Source: Lantana camara (taxonomy: Eukaryota; Streptophyta; Magnoliopsida; Lamiales; Verbenaceae). Taken from it: a DNA stretch of 64,000 nucleotides. The notes beneath the pieces are model-generated. The model did not search any database, was not told where the DNA came from, and was given only the letters and a program-made list of their open reading frames with translations. The stretch's first letter is position 1, and each line of letters starts with the position of its first letter. A program made the translations under genes and the position numbers. Positions 47,956 to 59,296 of this stretch are shown here, in pieces. The stretch spans positions 60,741,501 through 60,805,500 of the forward strand of contig CM074863.1 in assembly GCA_037501455.1 (NCBI GenBank). The letters run 5' to 3'.

Positions 47956-48709
47956 TGATGTGAATCATGATGAACCGCGGCCATATCTTGTCCCAAATAA
48001 AGAACTGGACCGATCCACAACTCAAGAAGATAGCAAACAAAAGGAACAAAGTTATGGTGGTCCAATTACAAGAGCTCAGGCCAAAATTATCCAAGAGGAA
48101 GTTGGAAATCTCTTAAACCAATTTGCTCAAACTGGACTCCAACCTTCAAGATGGGTTGTTGAACCAAATTCAGAATACTTCAATGTTTTTATGTCCAATT
48201 CCTAAAGTCCAAAGTGTGGAAATGATGTAATTCGGCCCTAAGCCTATTATAGTATTATTTGGGCCTTTATTTTATCATTATTTAGCTGCATATTAGTTTA
48301 TTTAAGCCCACTTTTGTAAGCCTTCATGGCAAGTGACGGGAATAGCTTGTGTCCTTTAGTATTCTAGTGTCCCTTAGGATTCCATGCATGCATCTTTATA
48401 TTCAGCATTGTAACTTGTTTTTCTTTCAATCAAGAAGTAAAATTATTGAATTTTCATTCAAGTGAGATTTTCTCTCAAGTTCTTTGCTGAACAACATTAG
48501 GGTTTCAAACCCCTTTCCCGGATAACGTTATTTCTCGACTCCTTATAGTCGACAGGGTGCGTTACTTACAATCTGATAGTGTTGGTTCTTTGCTCAATAT
48601 AGCAAACGAGTCACACTCCTCTTATTTTCAACCTTTAATTAGACGATCAGATTCAAGAACTCCAAGTAATGATATAGGGTTTCCCGGCAAGTACGTGGAG
48701 TTCGTATCA
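47956..48709 (+). mobile_element. 3' LTR of Reina plus, encoding the pol C terminus
   Basis: The pol frame enters the LTR and ends inside it with [20 protein letters not shown] and FMSNS, stop at 48203-48205. The 5' LTR carries the same frame (to 39003). Pol ending in the LTR explains why each solo LTR of this family holds a short conserved ORF. Confidence 0.88.
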
Positions 48710-48714
48710 CTCGG

Positions 48715-50733
48715 TTTGCCCATCAGTTTGGGGATGACAAGTTGTAGAAAACAATAATTTTGTCCCCAATTTCCCCCATAATACACGCCAAAAATGACTC
48801 AAAAACTTGACATCACGATCACTAACAATTGTTTTACTTCTTTGAAGAACAATCTAGCTACATGTGTGGCATCATCTGTTTTGTTACATGGGATGAAATG
48901 AGCCATTTTTTAAAATCTATCAACAACCACAAAAATAGAATCCTTCCCATTCTTAGATCTAGGCAATCCCAAAATAAAATCCATAGAAACATCAGCCCAA
49001 GGATGAGTAGGAACAGGTGATGGTTTGTAAAGTCCATGAGGTTTGACTCGAGATTTGGCTTTCCTACAAGTTATGCACCTATGACAGATTCTCTCAACAT
49101 CCCTTTTCATATGTGGCCAAAAAAAATGTTCCTTAAGAACTTCCAAAGTTTTCAGAATTCCTAAATGTCCCATTAATCCTCCCCTATGAGACTCTCTAAC
49201 AAGTAGTTCACGCAATGAACACTTAGGAATGCAAAGTTTGTTTTCTCGGAATAAATACCCATCTTGCAAATAAAACTTATCACAAGGTTTTGTTTCACAA
49301 GCTTCAAATGCAGTAGAAAAATCAAAGTCACTTGGGTATAATTCTTTGATATGATCAAAACCCATAAACTTCGCACTAAGAGTAGAAAGAAGAACATACC
49401 GTCGAGACAAAGCATCAACAACAATATTGTCCTTACCTTGTTTGTATTGAATCACGTACGAAAACATCTCAATGAACCCAATCCATCGTGCATGTCTTCT
49501 ATTCAAGTTACCTTGGCCCTTCAAGTGCTTTAGTGACTCATGATCAGTGTGAATGACAAACTCCTTAGACCAAAGGTAATGTTGCCATGTTTCCAATGCC
49601 CGAATTAGTGCATAGAACTCTTTGTCATATGTGGAGTAGTTCAATGTAGCTCCATTTAATTTCTCGCTGAAATAAGCAATTGTCTCTTGTCTTGCATAAG
49701 TACAGCACCTACACCAATACCAGAAGCATCACATTCGATTTCAAAAGTTTTGGAAAAATCTGGTAAGAGTAATAAAGGAGCAGAACTTAGCTTTTCTTTC
49801 AACATATTGAATGCCTTTTCTTGCACCTCTCCCCATTTGAAACCTACATTCTTCTTGATGATTTCTGTCAATGGAGCAGCCATGGTACTAAAATTTGGAA
49901 CAAATCTCCTATAGAATCCATCTAAGCCATGAAAACTCCTCACTTCGGTAATCGTATTTGGAATTGGCCAATCTTTGATTGCTTTCACCTTTTCCTCATC
50001 AACCTCTATACCTTCTGCACTCACAACAAATCCAAGAAACACAACTCTATCCATACAAAAGCTGCACTTTTTAAGGTTAGCATACAACTTCTCATGCCTT
50101 AAAACTTCAAGTACAAGCCTTAAATGATCAATATGCTCATGCAAATTTTTGCTGTAAATTAAGATATCATCAAAGTAAACTACAACAAATTTTCCAATAT
50201 AGGCACGTAAAACATGATTCATCAATCGCATGAAAGTACTCGGTGCATTACTTAAGCCAAAAGGCATTACTAACCACTCATAAAGACCATGTTTTGTTTT
50301 AAAGGCTGTTTTCCATTCATCGCCTTCTTTCATTCGAATCTGATGGTACCCACTTCTTAAATCAAAATTTGTGAAAATAGTGGATCCATACAACTCATCC
50401 AACATGTCATCCAAATGAGGAATGGGAAAACGGTACTTTATCGTGATTTTATTGACTGCCCGACAATCCACACACATCCTCCAAGTTCCATCATTCGAAC
50501 TAGCAAAATTGGAACAGCACACGGACTCATGCTTTCTAAAACATAACCCTTTGCAAGTAACTCTTCAACTTGCCTTTGAAGTTCCTTTGTTTCTTGAGGA
50601 GTGCTTCGATAGGCTGGTCTGTTAGGGATTGTAGCCCCTGGAATAAGGTTAATTTGATGTTCTATCCCTCTAATTGGTGGTGTATCTCTTCAGGGAACAC
50701 ATCATGAAAATCCTAGAAAAGTGAGACAGCAAC
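48715..50733 (-). pseudogene. Reina (minus) RT, RNase H and N-terminal integrase
   Basis: On the minus strand the RT (50522-49656) has [20 protein letters not shown] and [11 protein letters not shown], with HDVFPEEI just upstream of it. A frame change near 49655 leads to the RNase H end ([20 protein letters not shown]) and the integrase zinc domain ([29 protein letters not shown]). The first catalytic Asp region ([18 protein letters not shown]) is present. Stops follow after VVVDRF (48910). The frame is cut at 48715 by the nested Reina. Confidence 0.87.
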
Positions 50734-51553
50734 TGATACGAACTCCACGTACTTGCCGTGAAACCCTATATCAATACTTGGAGTTCTTGAATCTGATCGT
50801 CCAATTCAAGGTTGAAAATAAGAGGAGTGTGACCCGTTTGCTATAATGAGCAAGGAACCAACACTATCAGATTTGAATTATAGGAGTGTGACCCGTTTGC
50901 TATAATGAGCAAGGAACCAACACTATCAGATTTGATAAGTAATGCACCCCGTCGACTATAATGAGTCGGGAAATGACATTATCCGGTGGAGGTTTGAAAC
51001 TCCGGTGTCGTTCAACTAAGAACTTGTGAGTATAACTCACTTGAATCAAAATTCATTCATTTTTTGACTCAATATTTCGAACTACAAGGCTGGAATATAA
51101 AGATGCATGCATGGGAATTCTAAGAGACAATTTAGAATTCAAAGAGACAAGCTAATCCCGTCACTTTTCTTGTAGGCTGAATAAAATGGGCTTAACCTAA
51201 TCTAAATGCATGCAAAATAAATAAAAAGATGGCCCAAAGTATAATATAATAGTTCAGGGCCAAATTACAATAAGCTTAACACAATTTGGGCTTAAAATTC
51301 GATCACTAAGACATTGAAACAAGGTGGATTGGATCCAGCTGAATACTTGTCTTCTTGGGGCTCTTCTTGAGTTATTTGGATCAAAAGAGATTGAACTTCC
51401 TCTTGCATTCTTTTGGACCGTGACCTTGTGATAGGTCCAACATAACTTGGTTCATCTTGAGTTGTGATCATATCATCATTTGGATCAAAGTGTGGCCTTG
51501 TTGGACCAAAGTGTGGCCTTGTCTTATGATTCACATCATCTTGATTCCTATCA
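50734..51553 (-). mobile_element. Solo Reina LTR, 820 bp, minus strand
   Basis: On the minus strand it runs from TGATAGGAATCA (51553) to GAGTTCGTATCA (50734). A perfect TSD, gcaac, lies at 50729-50733 and 51554-51558. It interrupts the spacer between protease and RT of the minus Reina, after SLPSV. The host frame reads straight into the LTR frame, giving an ORF 51744-51292. Confidence 0.93.
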
Positions 51554-52888
51554 GCAACACTAGGCAAAGAATTATTAATGTCAGTTGTAGAAAAATAAGC
51601 CTTGTACATGATCAGCATCACTGGCCTCTCTGATTTTAAAGCACTCTCAACTTCTTTTTCTTTTACAAAGAAACTCATTCTCTTTCCCTCTTTATTTTCT
51701 AATGCTGAGTTCTTTTCTCCCTCTTCTTTTTTACCTCCCTTCACACTATCTTTTCCCTCATTTTCTTTTGAACTCTCAACATCACACTCACTTTGTTTTG
51801 TATTAGCTGCTGTAGATTTCTTAATTTAGCATTGCTCTTCATAAACTTGATTAGGTGGCAAAGGTGCTAAAGTGACTTTCCTCCCATCTTTCGTGAAGCT
51901 GTATCGATTTTTATATCCATCGTGGATGGTGCGTCTATCAAACTGCCATGGCCTCCCAAGCAATATGTGGCTGGCTTGCATAGGAACCACATCACAAAGA
52001 ACTTCATCCGAATATCTTCCAACGGAAAATGAAACAAGTACCTGTTTTGTTACTTTCATTTCTCCACTTTCATTAAGCCATTGAAGTCTATAAGGTCTTG
52101 GATGCTTCAAAGTTTGTAAACCGAGTCGTTCTACCATCAACTTGCTTGCAACATTTACACAACTCCCACCATCTATGATCAACCCATAAACTCTTTCTTT
52201 AAGATGTCAACGAGTATAGAAAATGTTCTCCCTTTGCTACTCATCTTTGTCTTCGTGAGCCTAAACATGGAGAGCTCTTAAAACAACTAAACTCTTTCCA
52301 ACAACAGCATGCTCGACATCAGTAGCTTCCTCAAGTGGTGACATAGGATCATTGTCATTCTCTTCTTCTGATGCAATTTCTCCATTTTCCAATAAGATCA
52401 TGGCTCTTTTATTTGGACATTGAGAAGCAGTATATCCTGAACCATGACAACGAAAACAGTTGATGTCACGAGTCCTTTGTGTAGGGGTATTGCCTTTCTC
52501 ATTGTGATTCTTTGTTGTAAGCTTCTCTTCATTGCCTTTGGCTGATATTTCTTCAGGCAAGGTAGAACTCCATTTTGATTTCCAGTTTGAAGAACTAAAT
52601 GTTTCAAACTTAGCTGATGTTCGTCCTCCCCTTTTGAGTTGCCTTTCTACTTTTATGGCCATGTGCACTACGTCATCTAGCTCCACATAGTGGTGCAGCT
52701 CCACAATGATAGCTATCTCTCGGTTAAGACCACAAGTAAATCGAGCCATAGTTGCCTCTCGATCCTCCTCCACATTAGCACGGATCATAGCTATCTCCAT
52801 TTCTTTATGGTACTCTTCAACAGTTTTAGAACCTTGTCTCAAGCTTTTCAACTTCAGATATAAATCTCGATAATAATGACATGGAACA
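51554..52888 (-). pseudogene. Reina (minus) gag and protease
   Basis: The minus strand starts in gag at VPCHYYRDLYLKLKSLRQGS. It has EMEIAMIRANVEEDREATMA and a knuckle CFRCHGSGYTASQC in which the zinc-binding His is Tyr. The protease (52182-51826) has IIDGGSCVNVASK, with DGG in place of D(S/T)G, and HILLGRPWQFDR. Stops at 52261 and 51826. A Lys/Glu-rich spacer follows. It is cut at 52888 by the Tekay LTR. Confidence 0.85.
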
Positions 52889-54709
52889 TGTAACGCCCCG
52901 GTTTTTCAGTTAAACTAACGTGGCATATTTGTTTATGAATTGCGCAATTTAATCATTTAATTATATGATTAATTGTTTTAAATGTGTAATATATGTTTTA
53001 AACTTTAGACTGTTGTTATTTTAATTTAATTCATTTTATTTCAACTTGATATTTAGTGTTTAACTTCTTAATTTATGTTTCATGTTACCTTAACTATTTC
53101 GGTAATTTCGTTAATTCATTTCAACATGTTATTAGTTTGTTTAATTTATTTAAAATGGAAATTTAGGTTTTAGTAATTAATTTATAACATTAAGAATTCA
53201 TTATTGCGCATGAGTGTTCTATTTGGGCTTCGTTTCTATATGTAATGATATCGGAATGGTATGGAAATTAAGTATGTCGTGAATATGTGTGCTATGAACA
53301 TGCTATATGCTCGGTTTATGTTTTCGGATTCATTTGATGTGTTAACGAATTTAATTTGATTTGTGGAACCAAGTCGGGGGCTAACGAGCAATTAGTGCAC
53401 CCTTGGTTCCGTACGTGATATCTTGAGCTCGGGAATTCGGATTCGAATTCCGTCACCTCCGTTGCCTTCGTATCGACGATTCGGAGATCATGGAACAAGC
53501 CTCATACCTTTTTAAAATCATTAAGACCTTCGAAATCTAACCGTAACGGACAACTCGTGCAAGAAGAGCTCCTTTTGTTGACTTGTCTTCATGGTGGGAC
53601 CCTTTTTACTCAACCTAACCTAACCAAAGCTTAACCATGACTTATGTACCTTGAGTTAACCCTTTCTTCCCCCTTTTAGCAGCAAAAACCGAACCCAACC
53701 TCCCTCATTGCTGCTACATCTGATCGAGAAAGAAGGAGAGGAGAAAGGAGAGAGAACTTTGCCCCTTTTGTGGTTTTGGAGCTCAAACCGCCACCTTTCT
53801 CTCCCAAATCTTCAAGGTATGAATATTTTTGTCTTCTCTACTCTATTATGCTTGATTTCTTCTACTTAGAACATGATTTGGATCAGATTTGATTAGGGTT
53901 TGAGTGATGAGTTTGATATGAACTTTTAGGGATTTTGTTCTTGAGACCTATTTGCTTGTGTGGCTGATTTTCTTGCTTATACATGAGTATATGAGCTTGT
54001 TTCTTGGCCTATTTCTTTCCTAAATGATAGTATATGGTGTTAGGAGGATTTCATCTCTTGACTCTTTTATGAAATTATGAGATATGGAGCTCCAAACTTG
54101 ATGATCAAACTGCTTCCCCTGTTTTTCGAACTGCTGCTGCTCATTTTGCTTTGTTGCTTGACCAAATGATCTTCTTTTCGTATGAATTTGCATGGATATT
54201 ATGTACACTCATTGCTCTATATGTTAACATTCATGTTTCAAGTATTTGGATCCATTTTAAGCCTCAAAACCGAAAGACATGGCCTGTTTTTATGCATGCT
54301 ACATGACAGACTTGCTGCTGTTGCAATTGTGTGACTTGTTGGTCATTCTAATGTGCTTTAATTCGTACCATTTTGCATATATATGAAGTATATTAGTTGT
54401 TTAGTACGTTAGCATGCATTCCCCAAGGTTTCAGATCCAAATTCAACCCCTAAGTACTTGATCATGGCTTGATTGAATCAATAGGGCTCATATGTGCGAT
54501 TTTGGCGACCCAGTTTTGCTGCATGATTTAGATGCTCATAATGTGTGATTTAGCCTTTGCACTCTAAATGAAATATGTTCCTTACATGCCAAATATGTTG
54601 TATATTAAGTTTCATAGCATTTGGAGTTGATTTGGTATGTTTTTGGACTGAGGTTTTGTAGAGTCAGTTTTGCCGGTAAAGCCTTGTGAACGTTTTTGCT
54701 CTGTACCGT

Positions 54710-54831
54710 GACACCCCCGTGTCTCATTTACACTAAAGTGTGAGACACGGGCGTGTCACACCTTCTGGGCAGGTCTGTACTGAGCCACGGTCGTGGCTCA
54801 GTTTAGCTAAGGAGGGTGACACCCCCGTGTC
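54710..54831 (+). repeat. Palindrome cluster in the Tekay 5' LTR
   Basis: 54710-54723 has GACAC around CCCC. 54741-54760 has TGAGACAC around GGGC with one mismatch. 54779-54802 has a perfect 10-bp arm ACTGAGCCAC around GGTC. 54818-54831 has GACAC around CCCC. The set combines ACAC- and CCAC-type arms. Confidence 0.92.
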
Positions 54832-55406
54832 CCTTCCCCTGCGCAGTCCTTGTTGCTTCCTTTTCGGTTTTTGATTTATTTCACCTCCTTAATGACTTTA
54901 TCTCCTTTTGTGTTGAACTATGAACTTGTTTTGCTATGTGTTAGGAGTATTTTGGTTTAATTTCATGGCATTTGGATGAGTTGTAGGCATGCTTTTGCTT
55001 AATGCCGTTTATGTGTGTTTATATGTCGTTTATGAATCGCGTAACTCATTTTCTATATCATATGATTCCTTCTTGATTGTCAAACCTTGGAAATATGCTA
55101 TCTTATGTAATATGAGGTATGTAGTAGCGTTTGGGAAAGCTTGAATATGTACTATGCTCCTATTGAATTCTTGAATTAATTCGACTGGAGATATGAATTG
55201 ATGAATTTGAATGAAAAGGAATGAATGAGTGAATGACTTGGTTATACGATTTAAATGCCTTTAATACACATGAACATTTTCATGACATAATATCATCCTT
55301 ATGCACTCATATCATGCTTGAGCATTGCCGTGCGTCATATATGGTTCATTTAGAGTCTCGAGTCTCACAAACACGTCATGTTGTCTTTTGTACAGTTTAT
55401 CTCCAG

Positions 55407-55469
55407 GGTGGAGAGATCTTGATCCTTCGGGCACTTGGTAACTCGTATCCTTGTTTCGTCTTGTACCAG
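55407..55469 (+). other. Conserved LTR mini-exon candidate (63 nt)
   Basis: GTTTATCTCCAG precedes and GTGAGGGTG follows. It is the sense-strand equivalent of 43735-43674. Confidence 0.55.
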
Positions 55470-56715
55470 GTGAGGGTGTTTTCGTTCTAGTTATGTAACA
55501 AACCCTACAACCCTTATGTGAAAAGCTTTGGCCAAAACCTTATGATTATATATATGTACTTTTAAAGTAAAGTCATCGAGTAAATACTGATCGAGTAAAC
55601 CCTTTTCAAATGACTTATGAATTATGTTATGTTCGTATGAATTGATATGTTTTGGCGAGACATGATTATGATTGCACGGGCCCCGGGACTTAGTATATGT
55701 GGCTAACCGAGGAAGCAAGGGCTGACGGGGATCCCATATACTAGTTCCAACTTACGGCGAAACGGACTTCGTCAAGGGAGGTTCTTGACGGGGAAACGCT
55801 AACCGGGCTTTGAGGCCTCATGAACCTCATAGCCGCATTGATATGATTGGGTGGTCGGGCCTTGCAAACCCGTCCACCACCCGGAGGAAGAAGGTTGGTT
55901 ATGATTTATGATTATGCTTATGAATATGTTTATGATATGATCTATGGTCTGTGTGTATTATGATATATTGCATGATTGCCTAATCATCATATTAATGATA
56001 TTTGTCGTACACGGTCGGAGTTTGGTTGGAGATTGTGCACGCTCACTCGCCGAGCCTTATGTTTATGTATGATTTATGAATGTAATGAATTAATATGATT
56101 AGTCATAAAATCCGAGCATTAATTAATCATTCCCTTGCCCTTTTTGGGAACTAATTTCAAACAAAACCTTGTTCGGAATTTATGACTTGCATGTGCATGT
56201 TTTTATATATGTATATCGCTCCTGCTCACTTAGTCTTCTAGAGACTGACCCTCTCCCTCCCCAACACTTTAGTGTGCAGGTTTGGCTTTGGAGTTTCGAG
56301 CTAGGCGGAAGTGTTTGGAGTCTTTAAGTTGGTCAAGTTAGGTTAGGAGAGTCTCTGCACTCACATATGTATTGGAATTATGTATGATTCGATTCTTTAG
56401 TATCATGAACTTGAATATTTATGTAATTGTTATTGAATTGCTTTTACTGGGTTTTGCTATGATTTAAAAGAGGCCTGAAGAGCCCAATTCTGGTTATGGT
56501 TTGTATGTTGAACTTTGGCTTTGCGATGCATTATATTTTGTTAATTGGTTTTCATTGCAGGGTCTAGTTCCGTCTAGCTTAGGAAGGTTTTTTTTTTATG
56601 TTTGTCTCCCGTTCGCTATGGTTTGATATGGGTGCGGATTTACTATTTCGTTACTCGTGTTGAGCCATAGTGCGGGGGATGTGGTGCCTCACGTGCGGGG
56701 TGCTACATCCTTAAG

Positions 56716-56727
56716 TGGTATCAGAGC
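56716..56727 (+). promoter_or_regulatory. Primer binding site, initiator-Met tRNA
   Basis: TGGTATCAGAGC lies eight bases after the LTR end and matches the classic plant site exactly. Confidence 0.92.
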
Positions 56728-59296
56728 CCGGTTGCAAAACCGGTGTTCTTGAGTCATGTTTGAGTCAGTTAGGTCGCACGACATAGGAACAACTTGTTAA
56801 TGTGTACATTGCATCGATTTGGCATGAATATTTGATACTAATTGTTGGAAATTGCTTAATACATGTATACGATCTATTCTCTCATTTAGTTGCTTTAAAT
56901 GTTGAATTTTGCATTCTATGTGCATTGATTCATTTAATTACGTGCCATAAAGCATACACTAATCTTCATGCATCCATATTTGAGTTGATCATTCTTTATA
57001 GGCTACTATCATGCAAACAAAGCTACAAATCACCCCAACTACAATTGGCAAAATAACTTGAAGACCGAGTGTTCAAATTCCGCGGCTTGCACAATGGAAC
57101 TACCTATCATGGCTAGTATCATGGGAGGAAGCTTGGATCACGAGAAGGTTCATCAATCATGCCCTACCTACAAACCTTGAAGGTTCTCAACATACAAGAA
57201 TTGCAAAGACTCAAGTTCTAACTTGAGGGATGCGTGAGACAACGAGAGGAGTGCGGAACTCTTCACCACCCCGATTTTGAAGACATTCAATACAAGATTA
57301 AATGCTCCGAGGTTCACCGTTGAAGCTCCGAGTTTGGAATGGTTGGATGATTGGAAGACCAAATTGGGAAGCTTCAAGGGATCAGATACAAGATGTGTTA
57401 AAAAGGTTCGACTCAACTCAGATGCAAGGATTGGGAGCCGTTAATCATAAAGCTCACTATGAGGTCAAAAATGGAAGCTCACTTGATACGAATATAAGCG
57501 TGGGACAACCAATGGACGCAAGGCAAAGAGACTTATGAGCATCGAGGAATACAAATCGCGTCGTCTTCTTGGAACCTTGGAACATGGAGACATCAAGAAG
57601 CAAGCAAGAATGGAAAGCGTTATCATGGGTGAATTATGCGCGTAGATCGGAAACAAAGGATAAGCTAAAGGAACTTTAACCGGAGAGGACATCAAGATGA
57701 AGATTCGGACGACCTTTGGAGGTCGATGCTTGGAAGTACGTTGAGGTGTAAACTCCATGGACAAATAAGACCTTGGGTTAAAAAATAGCACGTTCGGGCC
57801 ATGGGATATACAAATGGATGGAAGAAGATTGGGGAGATTCGAAAACCATGGAAAGCTAAGGAATTATCAATGTCTTCAAAGAAAGTTACAATTATGGGAA
57901 TGAGGAACACGTCATCAAGCTAAAAGCTTACCACCTTGGTGACAGGTTCTGCATATTCATGGCATGAGCATCATGCATCGATTTAAATTAATTGCTTTCT
58001 TTATCTATATGTACGTTTATGTTTAATTAATGCAATTGCTCCAACGTGTTGCATCGTTGCATCTTTGACTGTTTACTATGTGCATTGGCATGTTAATCCA
58101 ACATGCATGGCTTAGTGTTTAATTGATAGGGAATGGCTACACCTTGTCCATCAAGCGATTCTTTGATCAAGGCTTACTCGAATCAAGACGAGAAGAATAG
58201 TTGGGTTATATTTTGGGAGTTCCGGGCATATAGCTTAGCTAGCACAATCTACACCGAAGAAACTCAGTTGAAGAGTTTTGGAGAAACCTCAATCTCAGAG
58301 GCGAAGTAACGAATTCAACTAAAGTTTCCAAATAAGGGAGCATTGATTAGGAAATAATGTAAGTCCTTTTGATCCTTGAAGGGATTACCTTTAATTGAAG
58401 AATGGAAATACAAGAGGGGATTAAATTAGACTAGATTTCAAGAAGAGCGAGAAAGGGAAAAGTTGGGGATTAGAAGGAAGTAATTATTGAAGGGTTTGAA
58501 TTGAACTTTAGGAGTGAATTAAAGAAACAGAAGTGGCTCAGCAAAAATTTCAATGAAAGAAGGATTCATGGAGTTGGACATATAAGAGCGAAAAATTTTA
58601 AGGGGGAGAGCACGACCGAGAGGTGAATTGGAGGATGGGAGTGGTGCTCGAATGAATATGTTAGGAGTAATGACGGGGATGCAAATTAAGGAGAATCTGG
58701 GAGTCCTAAGGGTGGTGATTAGGAATGAATAAGACGGCGGTTATGGTTAAGCTGTTAAGAGAGAAGCTACGTATGGAATTCTGATCTGGAGGTGATGGAA
58801 TCATAAGAGAGTATCTAATAACTTCTAGGTTAGAATTAACAGGGGAAAACCGAATCAAGCTATCATATAAGGGGATGGTGTCGATCAAGATTTATTCAAT
58901 GAAGTACGAAGGGGTCCAAGACGATATTATCGAGTTATTAGTTATATCAACGGTAATCCAGAAGGAAGCTTAAGTAGAGACCAAATAGAAAAGGATGATA
59001 ATTGGAGGATTGGCCTCAAATAACAAGAATCATCAAGAACTTTCTGTCTTTGATTAAAGAAATATGGGACCAGTTATCGAATATAACATTGAGGGGGTCA
59101 AAGGGAATGAACGGACAATAGGAACGGAAGGTGGGAAAAGATTTGTGTTGAGAGAGACCATAAGAATAAACATCGTAAGGTCGGAGTTGAATCATCAAGG
59201 TTGCCCAGAGTGGTTAGCCTCAGGGATATGTTAAGCACCGATATGGGTAAGGATGGAAGATATGGACTGGACAACGACAACTCACAAATTTGAATT
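56728..59296 (+). other. Tekay internal region without recognisable gag
   Basis: Gag should lie here, but no long frame or gag motif could be read in any frame. The region is rich in purines (GGAAG, AAGAT) with frequent stops, so gag is either heavily decayed or replaced. Confidence 0.6.

Larger units (their letters stand above)
38754..48709 (+). mobile_element. Reina-type gypsy element with two LTRs, lacking integrase
   Basis: 5' LTR 38754-39507 and 3' LTR 47956-48709 are both 754 bp, start TGATGTGAATC and end GTTCGTATCA, with about 15 differences by eye (about 2%). A perfect TSD, ctcgg, lies at 38749-38753 and 48710-48714. Inside are PBS, gag-protease, RT-RNase H, then a jump to the 3' LTR. 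A solo LTR (40879-41604) and a giant LTR (42403-46467) were inserted later. It sits in the integrase of the minus-strand Reina. Confidence 0.93.
37466..52888 (-). mobile_element. Reina-type gypsy element on the minus strand, heavily interrupted
   Basis: Its 3' LTR is 37466-38180 (715 bp, minus strand TGATAAGAACC to TTCGTATCA). Going upstream the parts are integrase end, [Reina plus 38754-48709], integrase/RNase H, RT, [solo LTR 50734-51553], protease and gag, then [Tekay from 52889]. The 5' LTR is outside the window. The RT style ([20 protein letters not shown]) and the pol end lying in the LTR fit Reina chromoviruses. It was inserted into the copia RT. Confidence 0.85.
52889..56707 (+). mobile_element. 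5' LTR of a Tekay-type gypsy element, 3819 bp
   Basis: It starts TGTAACGCCCCGG and ends GGGGTGCTACA. A primer site follows, so it is a true 5' LTR. Along it lie the donor CTTCAAG|GTATG (53816/53817), palindrome cluster, mini-exon, and acceptor TGTGCAG (56279). It was inserted into gag of the minus-strand Reina. Confidence 0.92.

Noticed and set aside
56728..59296. Host gene inside the Tekay internal region
   Set aside because: No frame above about 110 codons and no splice pattern or domain could be supported; it is more simply decayed element sequence.
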